A model generated the notes under the pieces. That model saw only the letters and a program-made list of their open reading frames with translations, was not told the origin of the DNA and ran no database searches. DNA of 64,000 bases, from contig JARFJB010001278.1 of NCBI GenBank assembly GCA_036346205.1, positions 483,001-547,000 of the forward strand, written 5' to 3'. Shown here in pieces: positions 35,449 to 47,345 of this stretch. This stretch comes from Vesta saturnalis. Taxonomy: Eukaryota; Arthropoda; Insecta; Coleoptera; Lampyridae. Every line of letters begins with the position of its first letter. Position 1 is the stretch's first letter. A program made the translations under genes and the position numbers.

Positions 35449-36490
35449 GTCATATTGTCTTCTGTAATTCTATGTAACTAAAGTGCTCTTAATTCGTTCC
35501 AAATAATTTTATATCTATAGCAAATAAATATTTTGAATTGTATTAATAGATAAATAAATACAAACAATTTTTAATTTTGCTTTCTCATATACGTATGTAT
35601 AAAGAGAAAGCTATGTAATCGGTTTTAATTTTCAAATATCTTTTTTTACATATTTCGAGGTTTTGTGGCCTAAACAAAACGAAAAACATATTTTTAGAAA
35701 AAACAATTTCGCGTGCGATTGTGCGCGATATCTTTGAATCACTAAATTTATCTCTGAATGCTTCCATTGTAGGCAATTACCGCTGGTTACTTTTAAAATG
35801 AATCAATAAAATAAATAATGAAATCAAAATTTAGCTCTCAATTAATTATTTAGTTGGAATAATAAAATTACTACTCTTCGTAAATTATTGCTTTCGCTGG
35901 CCAGGAGGAGATCACAAATTAACACCATAAAATTCAGTTAATTGTTCGTCTATTATATCTAAATACAGTGCAATCATCATTGTTTGACCGTGCCGCTCCT
36001 AGAACAGTACTACTGTTCCGCATCCTTAAAATGAAAATTGTGCTATACCCAGTGACGTAATGCAGATATTAAAATAAATACTACCATAAATGACAAAAAC
36101 TTTGTGGAATGACGAATTGCGTATTATGTAGACGTACAAAAACTTCAATAATTGTAATTTAGTCTTTCTTAAGACTAAAGGGAAATTGTTATAAGGTATG
36201 TAAAAATTTGGTTAAAAATTATCATTTATTATTTTTAATTGATATTACAGATTTTCTGGATTTCCAAGGCGTATTTCTGGTGTATTAAACCAATACATGG
36301 TATTTACTCGTCAAATTCAAGTTTTGTAAGTGCTTTTATATACTAAAAGTAATGTTTAAAACAAATTTTGCTTTTTAACCTCAATTTGGTTACGAGAATA
36401 ATGTACAATTTAGAGAGTATAAACTGTTTAAATGAGCGTTTAATGATGTTTTTGTTTATATTGACATGAGTGGTTTGAAATAGGCAATAA
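35449..36490. other. 3' flank of the DUF229 gene
   Basis: Contains poly(A) signals (AATAAA near 35524 and 35555) and AT-rich DNA. A 75-bp stretch at 36251-36325 is bounded by TTACAG and GTAAGT and is open, so it could be a small exon, but it resembles no protein I know. No repeats were recognised. Confidence 0.35.
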
Positions 36491-36493
36491 TGT

Positions 36494-36970
36494 ATGAATT
36501 TTGTTGTCAGGTTGAAAATGAATAATCGAAAGGTAATTCATAGCCAAGGGCGGCAAATTATCTACAATGTGTACCAATTTATGAAAAAAGAAAAAGAAGG
36601 AACGATGATAATGCCATTATCCCAATTACAAGAATGTGTTGCTGAAGAAACCGTTCTAGACAAGCTACTAGTTGAAAATGGTCATGCTGTCCTTCGTCTC
36701 CCTTTGTACCACTCTGAATTAAATCCCATTGAGAAATCAGATAGCAGCGAGGAATGTGACATTTCAAATGGAAGGTGTTAAGCAATTGGCAATGAAGAAT
36801 TGAAAAAAATTACAGCTGAGAACTCGAAGAAAGTGTGTGAATATGTGGAGAGTGAATATTTAAAAAAAGGAGTGATATTGGATGATGTTACCTTTACAAT
36901 GACATTAAAACATTTAAATCAATTTGTCATTAATCAGAAATCAATGTATGATATATTTGTTAAATAATAT
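36494..36970 (+). pseudogene. IS630-like transposase deletion derivative (N-terminus joined to C-terminus)
   Basis: The frame begins VIHSQGRQIIYNVYQFMKKE, the N-terminal pattern of the insect IS630-like family, continues SQLQECVAEET and then jumps directly to VENGHAVLRLPLYHSELNPI, the pattern around the third catalytic residue, without the DDE core in between. After SELNPIE a shifted frame gives MEGVKQLAMKN and ITAENSKKVCEYVESEYL, the usual C-terminal end. About 200 residues are therefore missing. This is an internally deleted, presumably non-autonomous relative of the copies at 11290, 39162 and 54847. Confidence 0.7.
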
Positions 36971-37427
36971 TAGTGAAAACAAATTACATGTATGACTGGT
37001 TAGTTAGTATTTAACTTAATGCTAGATATCACTTTTGCATTGCATTCTAATTTTTGAACAAAAACTTATTTCAGATTATATACCACTGATTTAGTCCTTC
37101 TCATATGGAACTAGTCACCATGTCTACTTTATGATGTACCTATTGTTTTTTAAGATAACTCAAATCTGTATATATTGATCTAAAGCACAGCAAATAATGA
37201 ATTAATAATGCATTGTTTTTTTAGATCTCAAACGTGCATGTAAATGAGATCAATTCAGCTAAAGTATAGTAAATAATGAGTAAAGATTTTCAATTAGTGC
37301 ACATATTATTTACATACAAATATAACGATATCCCGACGCACACCTCACTACCCGTTGGAATGAATGGTCTTTTATGTGTTTATATTACAGATAAAAATAG
37401 AAAAATAAAATTAAACTTGACAATTAT
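36971..37427. other. AT-rich flank, nothing recognised
   Basis: No protein family or repeat seen. It should contain the 3' inverted end of the mariner to its right, but no counterpart of the opposite terminus (GTTGCCCATTTATGTTCCCG) was found, so that side may be truncated. Confidence 0.35.
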
Positions 37428-38634
37428 CTATAAAACAATTTCAAAGTGTCCACCATTGTTTGCATTACAGGCATCTACTCTTCGTTTCATATTTTCAAAT
37501 ACATTTATTAATTGAGCTTCTGTAATATTTTGAATTGCGTCAGTTATTGCATTTTTAATTCATCAACTGTATGAAGGCGTGTCTTGTAGATTTTATTTTT
37601 TAAATGTCCAAATAGAAAATAATCCAGTGGAGTAAGGTCAGGTGATCTTGGGGGTCAAACTCCCGCACTTATAACTCTTTCATCAAAATGTTCACGTAAA
37701 ATAGTCAGTGTTTGATTAGCTGTATGAGCTGTTGCGTTATCATGCTGAAAATATCCATGTTGGAGCTCGTCATCGTGCAGTTGATCAATGAAAGGTTCCA
37801 AAATAGTTTTGTATCGAGCCGCAGTTACTGTATCTTCAAAGAAAATGGGACCTACAATTCTTCTTCGTGACATAGCAGCCCAAACACCTATTTTCACAGG
37901 ATGTAAAGAACTTTCTTCAAAAACGTGTGGATTTTCTGCTGACCACATACGGTAATTCTGCGAATTCACATAACCAGATAAATGAAACCAAGGTTCATCC
38001 GTAAAGAAACTTAAGTTAGTATTTCGTCATCTCTCAAGTTGTTGTTGAACCATCGGCAATATTCTAAAAGCTTTTGAAAATCTAAAGGTAGTAATTCTTG
38101 CACAACCGTTATTTTGTAAGCATGAAAATGTAGTTGACGTTTGACTGCTTTATGACATGTACCATAAGAAAGACCTGTAACAATTGCTTATGTTGAAATA
38201 TGTACAACGTTGTCAATCTAACTTTACTTATGTAATGTTTTGGTTTTAAGAATCTTTTTATTTTATTGCTTACACATTCATGTCAACCATGTTTTGTATA
38301 ATGCAAAATTACCTGTTTGCTGGGCCAATTGTCTTAAAGGTTTTGTCGGACTTCTTTCCAAATGTGTGCGTACATTTTCCACTACTTCCTCTGTAAGTAC
38401 AGTTGTGCGACCCGTAGATTTTCCCTTGCAAACACTACCATGCTCATGAAAACGACTAACAATTCTTCGAATGTGTCGGCATAAAACATCATCATCTAAT
38501 CAATGTTCTGGAAGTGATTTCGATATTCTTTAACACAATCGTACTGAATACTTCCAGTTTCCATCTACATCTTTTTCGCCGTTTCGGAAATAAGCTTCCA
38601 AAATAAACTTGTCTTGTTCCACAGTAAAAGGCAT
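37428..38634 (-). pseudogene. mariner-like transposase, nearly full length, several stops
   Basis: The start is the ATG at 38634 (MPFTVEQDKFILEAYFRNGE) and the stop TAG lies at 37428-37430 after ANNGGHFEIVL. In between are VLTEEVVENVRTHLERSPTK, YKITVVQELLPLDFQKLLEY, NSQNYRMWSAENPHVFEESS, GYFQHDNATAHTANQTLTIL (second catalytic Asp) and PPRSPDLTPLDYFLFGHLKN (third Asp). A block of 104 codons (37655-37969) is still open. Stops near 38520, 38240 and 38000 and a small disruption near 38240-38330 kill it. An outer terminus CAAGGTTGCCCATTTATGTT read on the - strand lies near 39030; the opposite one is not visible. Confidence 0.85.
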
Positions 38635-39161
38635 TATAACCTAAAAAAATTTATTTACGAAAAAGGCATAAAATACACGAATAAATTTACCTTGAAAGTC
38701 CTGGTTAATTTATTAATGAGTTTTGAAAAAAACTATTTTATTGTAATACAAATGTAGATAAAGGAATAATTGAAAAAGGAAAAATCTATGTACGTTTATG
38801 AAATGTCAATCGAAGATGAAATAAATATTTGTGCCTAATTTCACTAGTAACTTGGAATAAACTTTTGATAAAAATTCTGTAAAAAGCAGGTTTTTTTCGG
38901 TCATTCATTGTTGATATCCCGGTATATCTCAAAAAGGACACAAATACATATATTTATTTACAATGGTTTCGGTTTGATTTAACATCTTAAATATTAGAAA
39001 ACGGGAACATAAATGGGCAACCTTGTAAGCTTACCAGATTTAATTTTAAATTACGGAAATAGAATTACCAAATATGGTTAAAATTCAAAACATTACGTAA
39101 CCAAATGGTCACTAAAATCAATTTTACCATACGAAATGTTCATAACGTCCTGACAATACTA
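38635..39161. other. 5' region of the mariner-like element and flank
   Basis: About 400 bp of AT-rich DNA between the transposase start and the presumed terminus near 39030, followed by short unique sequence. No other feature was seen. Confidence 0.4.
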
Positions 39162-41113
39162 AAGGCGTTGCACGTGACATATGACGTAAAAGCAGTACCA
39201 ATGTAATACTAATATTTAGGGTGTCATTCTAGGGTAAAATAATTTTACAGGTTGGCAGCATCATAAATAAAATTACAAAGTTGCAACCCAGACATCTGTC
39301 ATTTATTGTCGTTTATTATTGTTTTTGTTAATTCCATTTCGTATTTTATTCTATTTCGTTTTTGTGAAACTGTTATTTTCAGAACAAATTTGTGTTATTT
39401 TCCGTTGTGTGACCTCGCTTAATATGTATCCCAACCATTTAGGTATTTGTATACTTCTGTAAGAGAGATAATGTATTGTTTTATAATGTGTGCAGTTAAT
39501 GTAATCGTAGTCTTGTTGTAGAGGGTAGCTGTAGCTTTAAACGGCAATATTGCTACTGTTTGTAGAATATCGCAGTCTCTTCAAAAGCATGAAGTAGTTC
39601 AACCAGTTGCTAGACCTCGTGTGCACCCGAAACCCATCACCGATGTTAAAAACTTCTGCCAGGATGCGATTTGAAATTTGATTTACAGAATGTATGAGAA
39701 TCGTAAGTGGATATCAATTTATTGACATTGTAGCCAATGAATTTGTGTTTTGTAGGCGAACATATTACCGTACAAATTTTATGGGAGAAATTAAAAAACG
39801 ATCAACTTTTTGAAGGATGTCAAAGGTCTTTACATACTGTGTTATGAAACATAGGTTTTCAATGGAAAAAAAATGAACCTCAAAGAGGTTTAATCGAGTT
39901 ACCCAATATGGTTTTAAAACGAATACGTTTCCTCAAATTGTACAATCATTTGAAACACGAAGGGTTATACGAATTTGTTTTTCTAGACGAAACCTGGATA
40001 CTCCAAAATGGCACTATTTGTCATTCTTGGCAAGATGACAATTTAAAAATTGTTAAAAGTACAAAAGTAGATGGCAAAAGGTTGGTTCGAAATAATGTTC
40101 ATGGTATATTTTTTATAATTTTTGTCATTAGATATATCGTTCTTCATGCTGGAAATAAAAATGGCTTTATACCTGTGCGGAATTGATATTTTATTCAAAA
40201 ACACCAAATTGGGATCGTGAAATAAGGTTCGATCATTGTGATATTGCACCTATAATAATTCGTTTAAATCAAAATGAATCAGATAGCGATTATGAAGATA
40301 TTAGTGATTAAGTAATTGAACATCTTGTGATTATTTCTTTTCATCGGCTGGTCATTCTAATAGTTATTTAAGGAATTTACTGTGAATTGTACCCAACTTG
40401 TTTCAGTGCAATTTGTTTTAATTAGTTGTATAGTGTGTTAAAATGATACCTATTTGTAGTTGTTATAAGTCGGAAATGTTAAATTTACTTTTTTTATAAA
40501 TTGGACTTGCCTCGTAAATAATTAACAAAGAAATAAATAATTGCTCTATTTTATTTTTACATATTTAACACATTAGCGCCATGTACGCACAGATGGTCAT
40601 TCTCGGACCAAATCAAGTAGTGTGACCACCGGTGGTCACGTAACAACCAAAATTGATCATGCCCACCGGTAGTCTTTGCAACCTCTTTGAAAACTAAGAT
40701 GTCCATTAGTGTGTGGGCAGGTGGGGCTTGACATGTTTCAAACGCACAGGAATACTTACCACTGATACGTTTAGTCCCTTTGTTGTAACTATATTTGTCA
40801 TTCACATAACGATAATTTCAGATTAAACAAACAATTAAGAAACTTTTAACTGCTCAAGCTTTTTATTCCTTGGAAGTATTTTGAGAGCTCAATTTTAAGT
40901 AGCCTAAAATTAATTTAGGAGTCACTATTTTATATTTTATTCTGTAACTTTGACATGTGTAAATGGATTAATCCCATAATCACACAAATAAACTAAGAAA
41001 GCAATTACGCTATCCTACAGGAACTGTAAAGAACCATAACCTAAAATAACATAATCCATATGACAACACTGTTGACACTTTATCATACTGGTGACGTGCA
41101 ACGCTTTTTGCTT
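39162..41113 (+). mobile_element. IS630-like transposon with TA-flanked inverted ends, internally degenerate
   Basis: The left end AAGGCGTTGCACGTGAC and the right end, reverse-complemented, AAGCAAAAAGCGTTGCACGTC share a core GCGTTGCACGT and both abut TA. Inside is a spliced and decayed transposase gene. The right third (about 40320-41100) is non-coding and contains a perfect 18-bp palindrome at 40622. The AAG start and TA flanks match the element at 54847-56321. Confidence 0.7.
39530..40310 (+). pseudogene. IS630-like transposase with an intron, decayed
   Basis: An N-terminal exon reads LNGNIATVCRISQSLQKHEV, then VHPKPITDVKNFCQDAI and YRMYENR. A GTAAGT donor follows at about 39692 and a TTTGTAG acceptor at about 39760; the next exon continues GEHITVQILWEKLKNDQLFE, LKRIRFLKLYNHLKHEGLYE and FVFLDETWILQNGTICHSWQ. 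FLDETW holds the first catalytic Asp. After KVDGKRLVR a short deletion or frameshift leads to HAGNKNGFIPVRN and a stop; the second and third catalytic regions are missing. Stops near 39680 and 39845 confirm decay. Confidence 0.75.
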
Positions 41114-42860
41114 TACCCGAACTTTATACATAAATTTGCAGTACATTTAGTTAAATAATAAAAAAAAAACAAAATACCAAAGATAGCAAATAAAAGCAGT
41201 TCGTCAACCTTTTATTGAGATTAACATGAGAGCATAAATTACTGCAAAAATAACACCAAAAAAAAACGACTGGGTTTATTCCCCGTCAACCAATAATTTC
41301 ACCAAGTTTACAAACAAAGTTATGATAAAGCATTCACAATAACGTACAATATTGCGTTATCTTCTCCACCGGACAGCCACAAAAGCAACGACACGGCTCT
41401 AGGATACCTGCTGATGTTCTCTATCGGCAAGATAATACGGCAATTTCCCAGCCTTAAATTTCGATACCGATAGGTACATTTACGTTAATTGGCGTTATAT
41501 AGTTTATGTGCACAAAACAAGTAGCTTTTACACACTTTAGTGTTCAATCAAATCAGTAGCTCTATTTACAAGTCTGTTTAATTATTAAAATGGAAATAAA
41601 AAAGGTATATTTCCAAATTATTTACAGTGAGACTTGCTCTATCAAAGGCTGTTTCCAAAAGCACAAAAACACGGGGTCCGGGTACACAATACTTCACCAA
41701 AACCAATTCTTCAAATCCGCAAAAGTGATAAAAAAAACTCCATAATTCAGGAAGCACTGTCCTGATTACGAAAAGCTAGGTCTAGTAGACCACGATACAC
41801 CACATAAAGATCTCCGGCCTGGTGAATCAACAACAAAATCCGTACATAGCGAAACGGACTCACAGTCCACGATACATTTGATAAAACCGGGAACATCACC
41901 GGTAAAAGCGGTGCCCACCCGCATACCACAACTTCCTTCACCACATCTAGACTAAGACTGAAGACATACATTCAAAAGTTCTTCAGTTAGGTACGCCATA
42001 TTCGATTTTAAAAACGACAACCAATCATATTGCTCATGCATTCAAATTATAAAACGTGGTACAAACGATAAGCCCCTTCCTGTAAATGATCAAGAAAGAT
42101 TGCCTCATATTATCGCCTTCACACAAGAAAATGCAAGGGTTGCTTTTTCAAGTAAGCAACGCTTATCTACTCTACATTACATATGTACTTGAAGTTTAAT
42201 GAGTTCATATTGTAAACCAGCCAAATCTTGCCTGCTCCTATAATGATGATTTTTAATTGAAAGTGAATCGGTGAACTGCGCTGAAAAAGAATCTTGGCTC
42301 CGTTCGTGAAATGGAAGTTAACAGAAACATAATACGAAAAACAACTTGGAATTGTATTTCAATAACAAACGGCGTTTTTAGATATATTTTAAACCACAAC
42401 AAAATTTATATAATTTCAATCTTAAAATAAATTAATTCTAACAAAAAAATTCATTTTAAACTAAATACGACAAATTCTAATCCGAAATACAATATAAAGC
42501 AAACGATATATCAATTTAATTTAACTTTATGAACACACATAAAACAACAAATTCCGTTAGCGTGAAAACGAGAATTGAGCAAACTGAAAAAGAAGCGAAA
42601 AGAAAAAAAAACGTATATAAACAGGGCGGCCAAACATACATTACACTCCCCTCACAACATATTTTCATCTGGAAAATATCCAAAGAAAAATACTCCTAAC
42701 CTAAAAGCAACCTACGCCAGGAACGAAAACAACCCTAAAACTAGCAAAACTAAACTAACAGAAAACAAAACTAAACCTAAGAACAAAACTAACCTAAAAC
42801 TGCTCATTCTTTCACGTTCGGTAATGTCATAAATCGGTATACAAATCGGGATAAACTTCC
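41114..42860. other. unique-looking stretch without recognised genes
   Basis: Base composition is A-rich near its right end (42590-42800: many short runs such as AAACTAAACC). Small frames at 41747-41971 and 42575-42832 show no family features. No repeats shared with the rest of the window were noticed. Confidence 0.35.
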
Positions 42861-42865
42861 CCAAC

Positions 42866-42877
42866 TGTGTGTGTGTG

Positions 42878-42922
<45 letters not shown>

Positions 42923-43030
42923 GCGTGTGCGTGTGTGTGTGTGTGGGTGCATGCGTGGGTGGGTGCGTGCGTGCTTGCGTGAGTGCGTGAGTGTGTGTGT
43001 GTATGTGTGCACGCGGGTGCGTGCGTACTT
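42866..43030. repeat. GT microsatellite with GTGC variants
   Basis: About 55 bp of nearly pure GT is followed by interrupted GTGC, GGGT and GTGA units. The conserved body of the microsatellite-linked repeat family does not follow it, unlike the tracts at 31.9 and 45.3 kb. Confidence 0.95.
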
Positions 43031-45095
43031 TATTTTCTAGTTAAGTTTACAAGATTAACAAACCATCTTAATTGTCACTGCATTTTGCTTCTTAAAATTA
43101 TTTTTAAATTTTTTTTCGGTTTTAAAGGACTAAATTAGTGATTTCGATTGTCTTAACAGTCAGTCACTGAAGGAGCCCTCACGTTATTTTGGAAGCTGAA
43201 TAAACCCAAATTTACACCTATTTTGTTAATAATGGAGCATGATATTTTAGGATGACATGATTTAAAAGACAAGATGATTGGTTAGAGGGCATAAAATAAA
43301 TGAAAGTGTTGAAGTATACGTTCTTGGGTTGGCACGAAGGAGAAGGTGCAAGTCATACTTGAATGCGAAATCTCATGTGATTAACATAATACAAATGGAA
43401 CCAGAAATAACAACCCTCCTCTGTGAAACATACAAGAGTTGGCGAACGCTCCCATTGGAAGAGAGTGCAATAGAGTATCGTAAATTTTCACTAATAACTT
43501 GATGAGGTCGTACGGCGAGCAAGATAAAGAAACTTAGGATATTGCACTTTTTCATTTTTCTTTTTTTTAATCTCTGTTCAAAAAATCACGTCAATTTCGA
43601 AAAAAAAACACAAAATGCATAGTTATTTAGCTTTTTGTTCAAATCAGGGCAATATCTAATTGATTTCCAAAGTTTTAACCACAAACCGCTTACTAAAAAA
43701 CCAGTAAATTGCACATATAACACTTAGAAGTTATATTTGAACCACAGGAAATTATCTCTGTTTGCGTTTCTTTAAACTTGTTCACCAGTGCAAATGCCCT
43801 AAAGTCCTTTTTCTGATTATCTTTAAAACCATCTAATTTAGAGGAAAACTGGACTCATTTTAGAGATAAAATTAGACGTTTTCTTTATAAAGTAAAAAAA
43901 AAGTCCTTGTAAATAAGTCATGACCTTCACATTTGCCAAAATAGAAGCAACTTTTATGTGTTTTACTTCATTTAATATTTGAGTGTCTCAAACTTTATTA
44001 TAAATTCTCGATCCTAACTAACTTCACACTTCAGTTACACTCAAATCGAAGAAGTAACTTTTAAATGTGGTCCCAAAATTAAAAAATTCATTTATTATGT
44101 GCATTCCCAGCTCGTAATTTAAAGCTAAAATGGAGAGTAGTGTGTTCAACATAATAAAATTAGAACGAGAAAAAGAACATAATGAAAGAAAACTCCTCGC
44201 CGACCGTTTGATATTAACTTGATATTTCATATATGGACTAGACCATATACGTACAGACTATCCATTTTTAGATCGTATGTTTATAACGTCGCATGTGGCG
44301 TTTATTGTCTTCGTAAGATTTACGAAGTGTATGATAAAACAAAAAAACCAAGTCTGTTGTTGAATCCATTTAATTGTAACGTATTTTTGGACTTAATTTT
44401 GATAAAAAAATGAAAATAAATCTACAGTAACGGTACATATGGTCTAGATTTAGTTGGGCCGTATGTAAATTGACTAGACCTTTTATACATGAACTAGGCT
44501 GTGTGTGAAGCAAATGTTTATTCTGCATACGGCCGAATGCCTGCAGTCCTTTTAAGTTTCATATACGGTCTAGGCAATCTATATACAGTCTGCATTATAC
44601 ATACGGTATATAACATATACACAAAATTTAAAGGTTGCTATCGGTAAAAGTTATGAAATGTGAAATAGTTATTTGTGCAACCAGAAAAGAAAGTGGTGTT
44701 TCATCAACCCGTGCTCAAAACGAGTGTGTCAATTGAACGAGGATTGAAAAACACTTTATTCACGCGTTTTATACATTTTTTTTCTAAAACTACAGATTAA
44801 AATTATAAAATTATCATAATTCACTAGTGAAGTTCGCTAAACAACTTGACATGTATGAAGCAACTATGCTATTCATTTTTTAGGTTAGTTTCCGTCCTTT
44901 CGTTTTTGTGGTTTTGTAAGTTAAAGATTTATAGATTCGTTCTCACTCTCGATTATTTGATCGTAGTATTTGATAAAATTTTTATATAATTGGAATTTTA
45001 TCATAATCTATTAAGAATTATAACCTAAATATAAAAATTGACATTGGTATTTTCTCATTTGATTAACGTGACAACATTGTTATTTTCCAAATTCC
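43031..45095. other. AT-rich stretch with recurring TATACGGTCTAG-like phrases
   Basis: No protein family was recognised; the frame at 43278-43502 has no known features. Between 44225 and 44620 variants of a short phrase recur in both orientations (GACTAGACCATATAC, CATATGGTCTAG, GACTAGACC, CATATACGGTCTAG), suggesting a degenerate short-period repeat. The rest appears unique. Confidence 0.4.
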
Positions 45096-45100
45096 AACCT

Positions 45101-45160
<60 letters not shown>

Positions 45161-45164
45161 AGGC
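45101..45164. repeat. palindromic CA-TA-TG microsatellite
   Basis: The order CCTA, (CA)n, (TA)n, (TG)n, TAGG makes the whole tract an imperfect inverted repeat centred on the TA run. It can form a cruciform or hairpin. Confidence 0.9.
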
Positions 45165-45261
45165 ATAAAAGTTATGCAATTGACATTTCTTCACTTTGGC
45201 TAAATCGACTTATTTTACAACGTTTGACAAAGTTTCGCCAAGATCGGCTAAGATACCAGCG

Positions 45262-45712
<451 letters not shown>

Positions 45713-45717
45713 TGTTG

Positions 45718-46290
45718 TTGTCATGTAGTATCCACGTTAATTCCAGAACGACAAAACATACGTACTTAAAATTTCGTATTTAAACTTGTTTTAATTTCTC
45801 CTGGAGCGGATTAGATTTTGGGAGAAATTCAGTGGCTGAGAGGGGGTTTATGAAGAGCAGTTTTTGGTTTTTATCAAATATTTTTGAAACAGGTGTATAT
45901 TTCAAGGAACAAAAATGCTAACATGTAAGCATTAAACATATTAATTATGTTCTATGCAATGTTTTGATACAACGCGTAATCTAGCGGAAAAAAAGTGTTA
46001 GTTCAAATTTATTCAATATCTGAATAACGATTCATTTTATAAGAAAATGTGTGGATATATTAGAAAGAAAATAAAGAAAGAAAATTTAATTTTACATGGA
46101 GTTTCTTAATATAAACCAAAACAAGTCTTAAAATTAATTAGATAAGACTGAAAATGCTTAAATTGTATTATCGATATTTTCTACAAGCGGGCGGCTCTGA
46201 ATTTTTTTTCAAGCCCAATGTCTATTAACGTTTAATTGACATGAAATAGTAAACGTCCATCTGACATAGATTATTGTTTTTGTATTTACA
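45718..46290 (+). repeat. microsatellite-linked repeat family, copy D
   Basis: Directly after the GT tract come TTAATTCCAGAACGACAAAA, ACATACGTACTTAAAATTTC, TTCTCCTGGAGCGGATTAGA and ATCAAATATTTTTGAAACAG, followed by AAAAATGCTAACATG, CAATATCTGAATAACGATTC, and GAAAATGCTTAAATTGTATT. The same phrases in the same order stand at 32037-32480, and the first 150 bp also at both arms of the foldback at 20925-21970. Confidence 0.85.
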
Positions 46291-46419
46291 ATGTTTTCTA
46301 CCTTCTACGTATTAAAAAAGAGGTTGGATGATTATCTTAAAAAAATTATTAAAATGATTTCAGATCTTTTCATTTTCACTTTGTAGGTTGGAACGTCATA
46401 TGTTGTTCCACACCAGATA

Positions 46420-46740
46420 TTTATAAAATATTTCTGAAACAGCTGCATATTTCAAAGATATAAAGATACCAGCATATACATTCAAAAATTATAAATGAAT
46501 TATATTATATACAATTGTTTGTTTTAACGCGTAATTTGGCGGAAAAGACTCCTAAGGTGGAATTTAAGTATTTGTTCAAATTTTTTCAATATCTGAATAA
46601 CTTTCAACTTTATAAGAAAATGTCCCAACATATTTTTTAAGGATAATTCAATTTTAAATAACTATTTGTTATAAGGATTCGTAGTACAAAGCCAAATAAA
46701 TTTTTTGATTTAAGCATTAAAATTTTTTTCAAAATCAAGC
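46420..46740 (+). repeat. microsatellite-linked repeat family, copy E (body only)
   Basis: It starts at AAATATTTCTGAAACAGCTG and repeats the body of copy D: AAAGATACCAGCATATA, TTAACGCGTAATTTGGCGGA, TCAATATCTGAATAACTTTC and TATAAGAAAATGTCCCAACA. It lacks the microsatellite and the first part, so it is a tandem partial copy placed about 500 bp after copy D. Confidence 0.75.
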
Positions 46741-47099
46741 CTTTAAAAAAGTTAAGGATTTAAGAAGTTAGGGCTGAATATTAGATTCACAAATTAGATA
46801 CTATATCAACAAAGTACGTGTACAGATTGGTGGCGGAGTTGGATTATGACCTAGCTGGAATACAGCTAAGAGCCGAAGACTAGTTTCGGAGCCCTAGCGG
46901 AGCACTGTGAGATAGTTTGGGACTACAGTATTAATATATTATTTCAAATTTTAAGTTTTCCCGACATAACAAACAAACAAGGTCATTGTAATGCGTCTAA
47001 ATATACTTCTAACCTTAATATATAGCACTAGATAGAGCCACGATTAGACTCTATTACGGGAAACTCCAATTAGTTTTAAAAATACACCACTAGATAACT
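46741..47099. other. short stretch without recognised features
   Basis: Ordinary AT-rich DNA; a GAGCCGAAGACTAGTTTCGG phrase near 46871 is a small imperfect hairpin. Nothing else was noticed. Confidence 0.35.
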
Positions 47100-47345
47100 T
47101 TACCAACAAACAAACAAAGCCAACCAAGTAGAATGCAAACCTTTAGGCTTCCATGCTGGTTTAATCCAACCCTCCAATCAGCACAAGGACTTGGGGTTTC
47201 GATGTAGCTAAGGACTAACCAGAAGCTAAAAGGAGCGTGATGTGTCCTTAGGTATCTAGTTAGAACGCGCAGCCTGAGGCTATAGGCAGAGCCAATGACC
47301 AATCAGGTGAAAGTAGGTGGGTCTACACCAATTTCATCGTAACGT
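47100..47345. repeat. R1 dispersed repeat, middle copy
   Basis: Phrases CCCTCCAATCAGCACAAGGA, GCTAAGGACTAACCAGAAGC, and CCAATCAGGTGAAAGTAGGT correspond in order to CCCCCAATCAAAGCACGGAG, GCTAAGGACCAATCAGAAGC and CCAATCACCTAAAAGTGGGG at 3070-3160. Only the CCAATCA-rich part of the family is represented. Confidence 0.65.

Noticed and set aside
36251..36325. 75-bp segment bounded by TTACAG and GTAAGT, open in two frames
   Set aside because: Splice-like ends occur by chance in AT-rich DNA; the peptide is not recognised and no partner exon was found.
43278..43502. 74-codon frame as a gene
   Set aside because: No recognisable domain, no splice context, and length within chance for this sequence.
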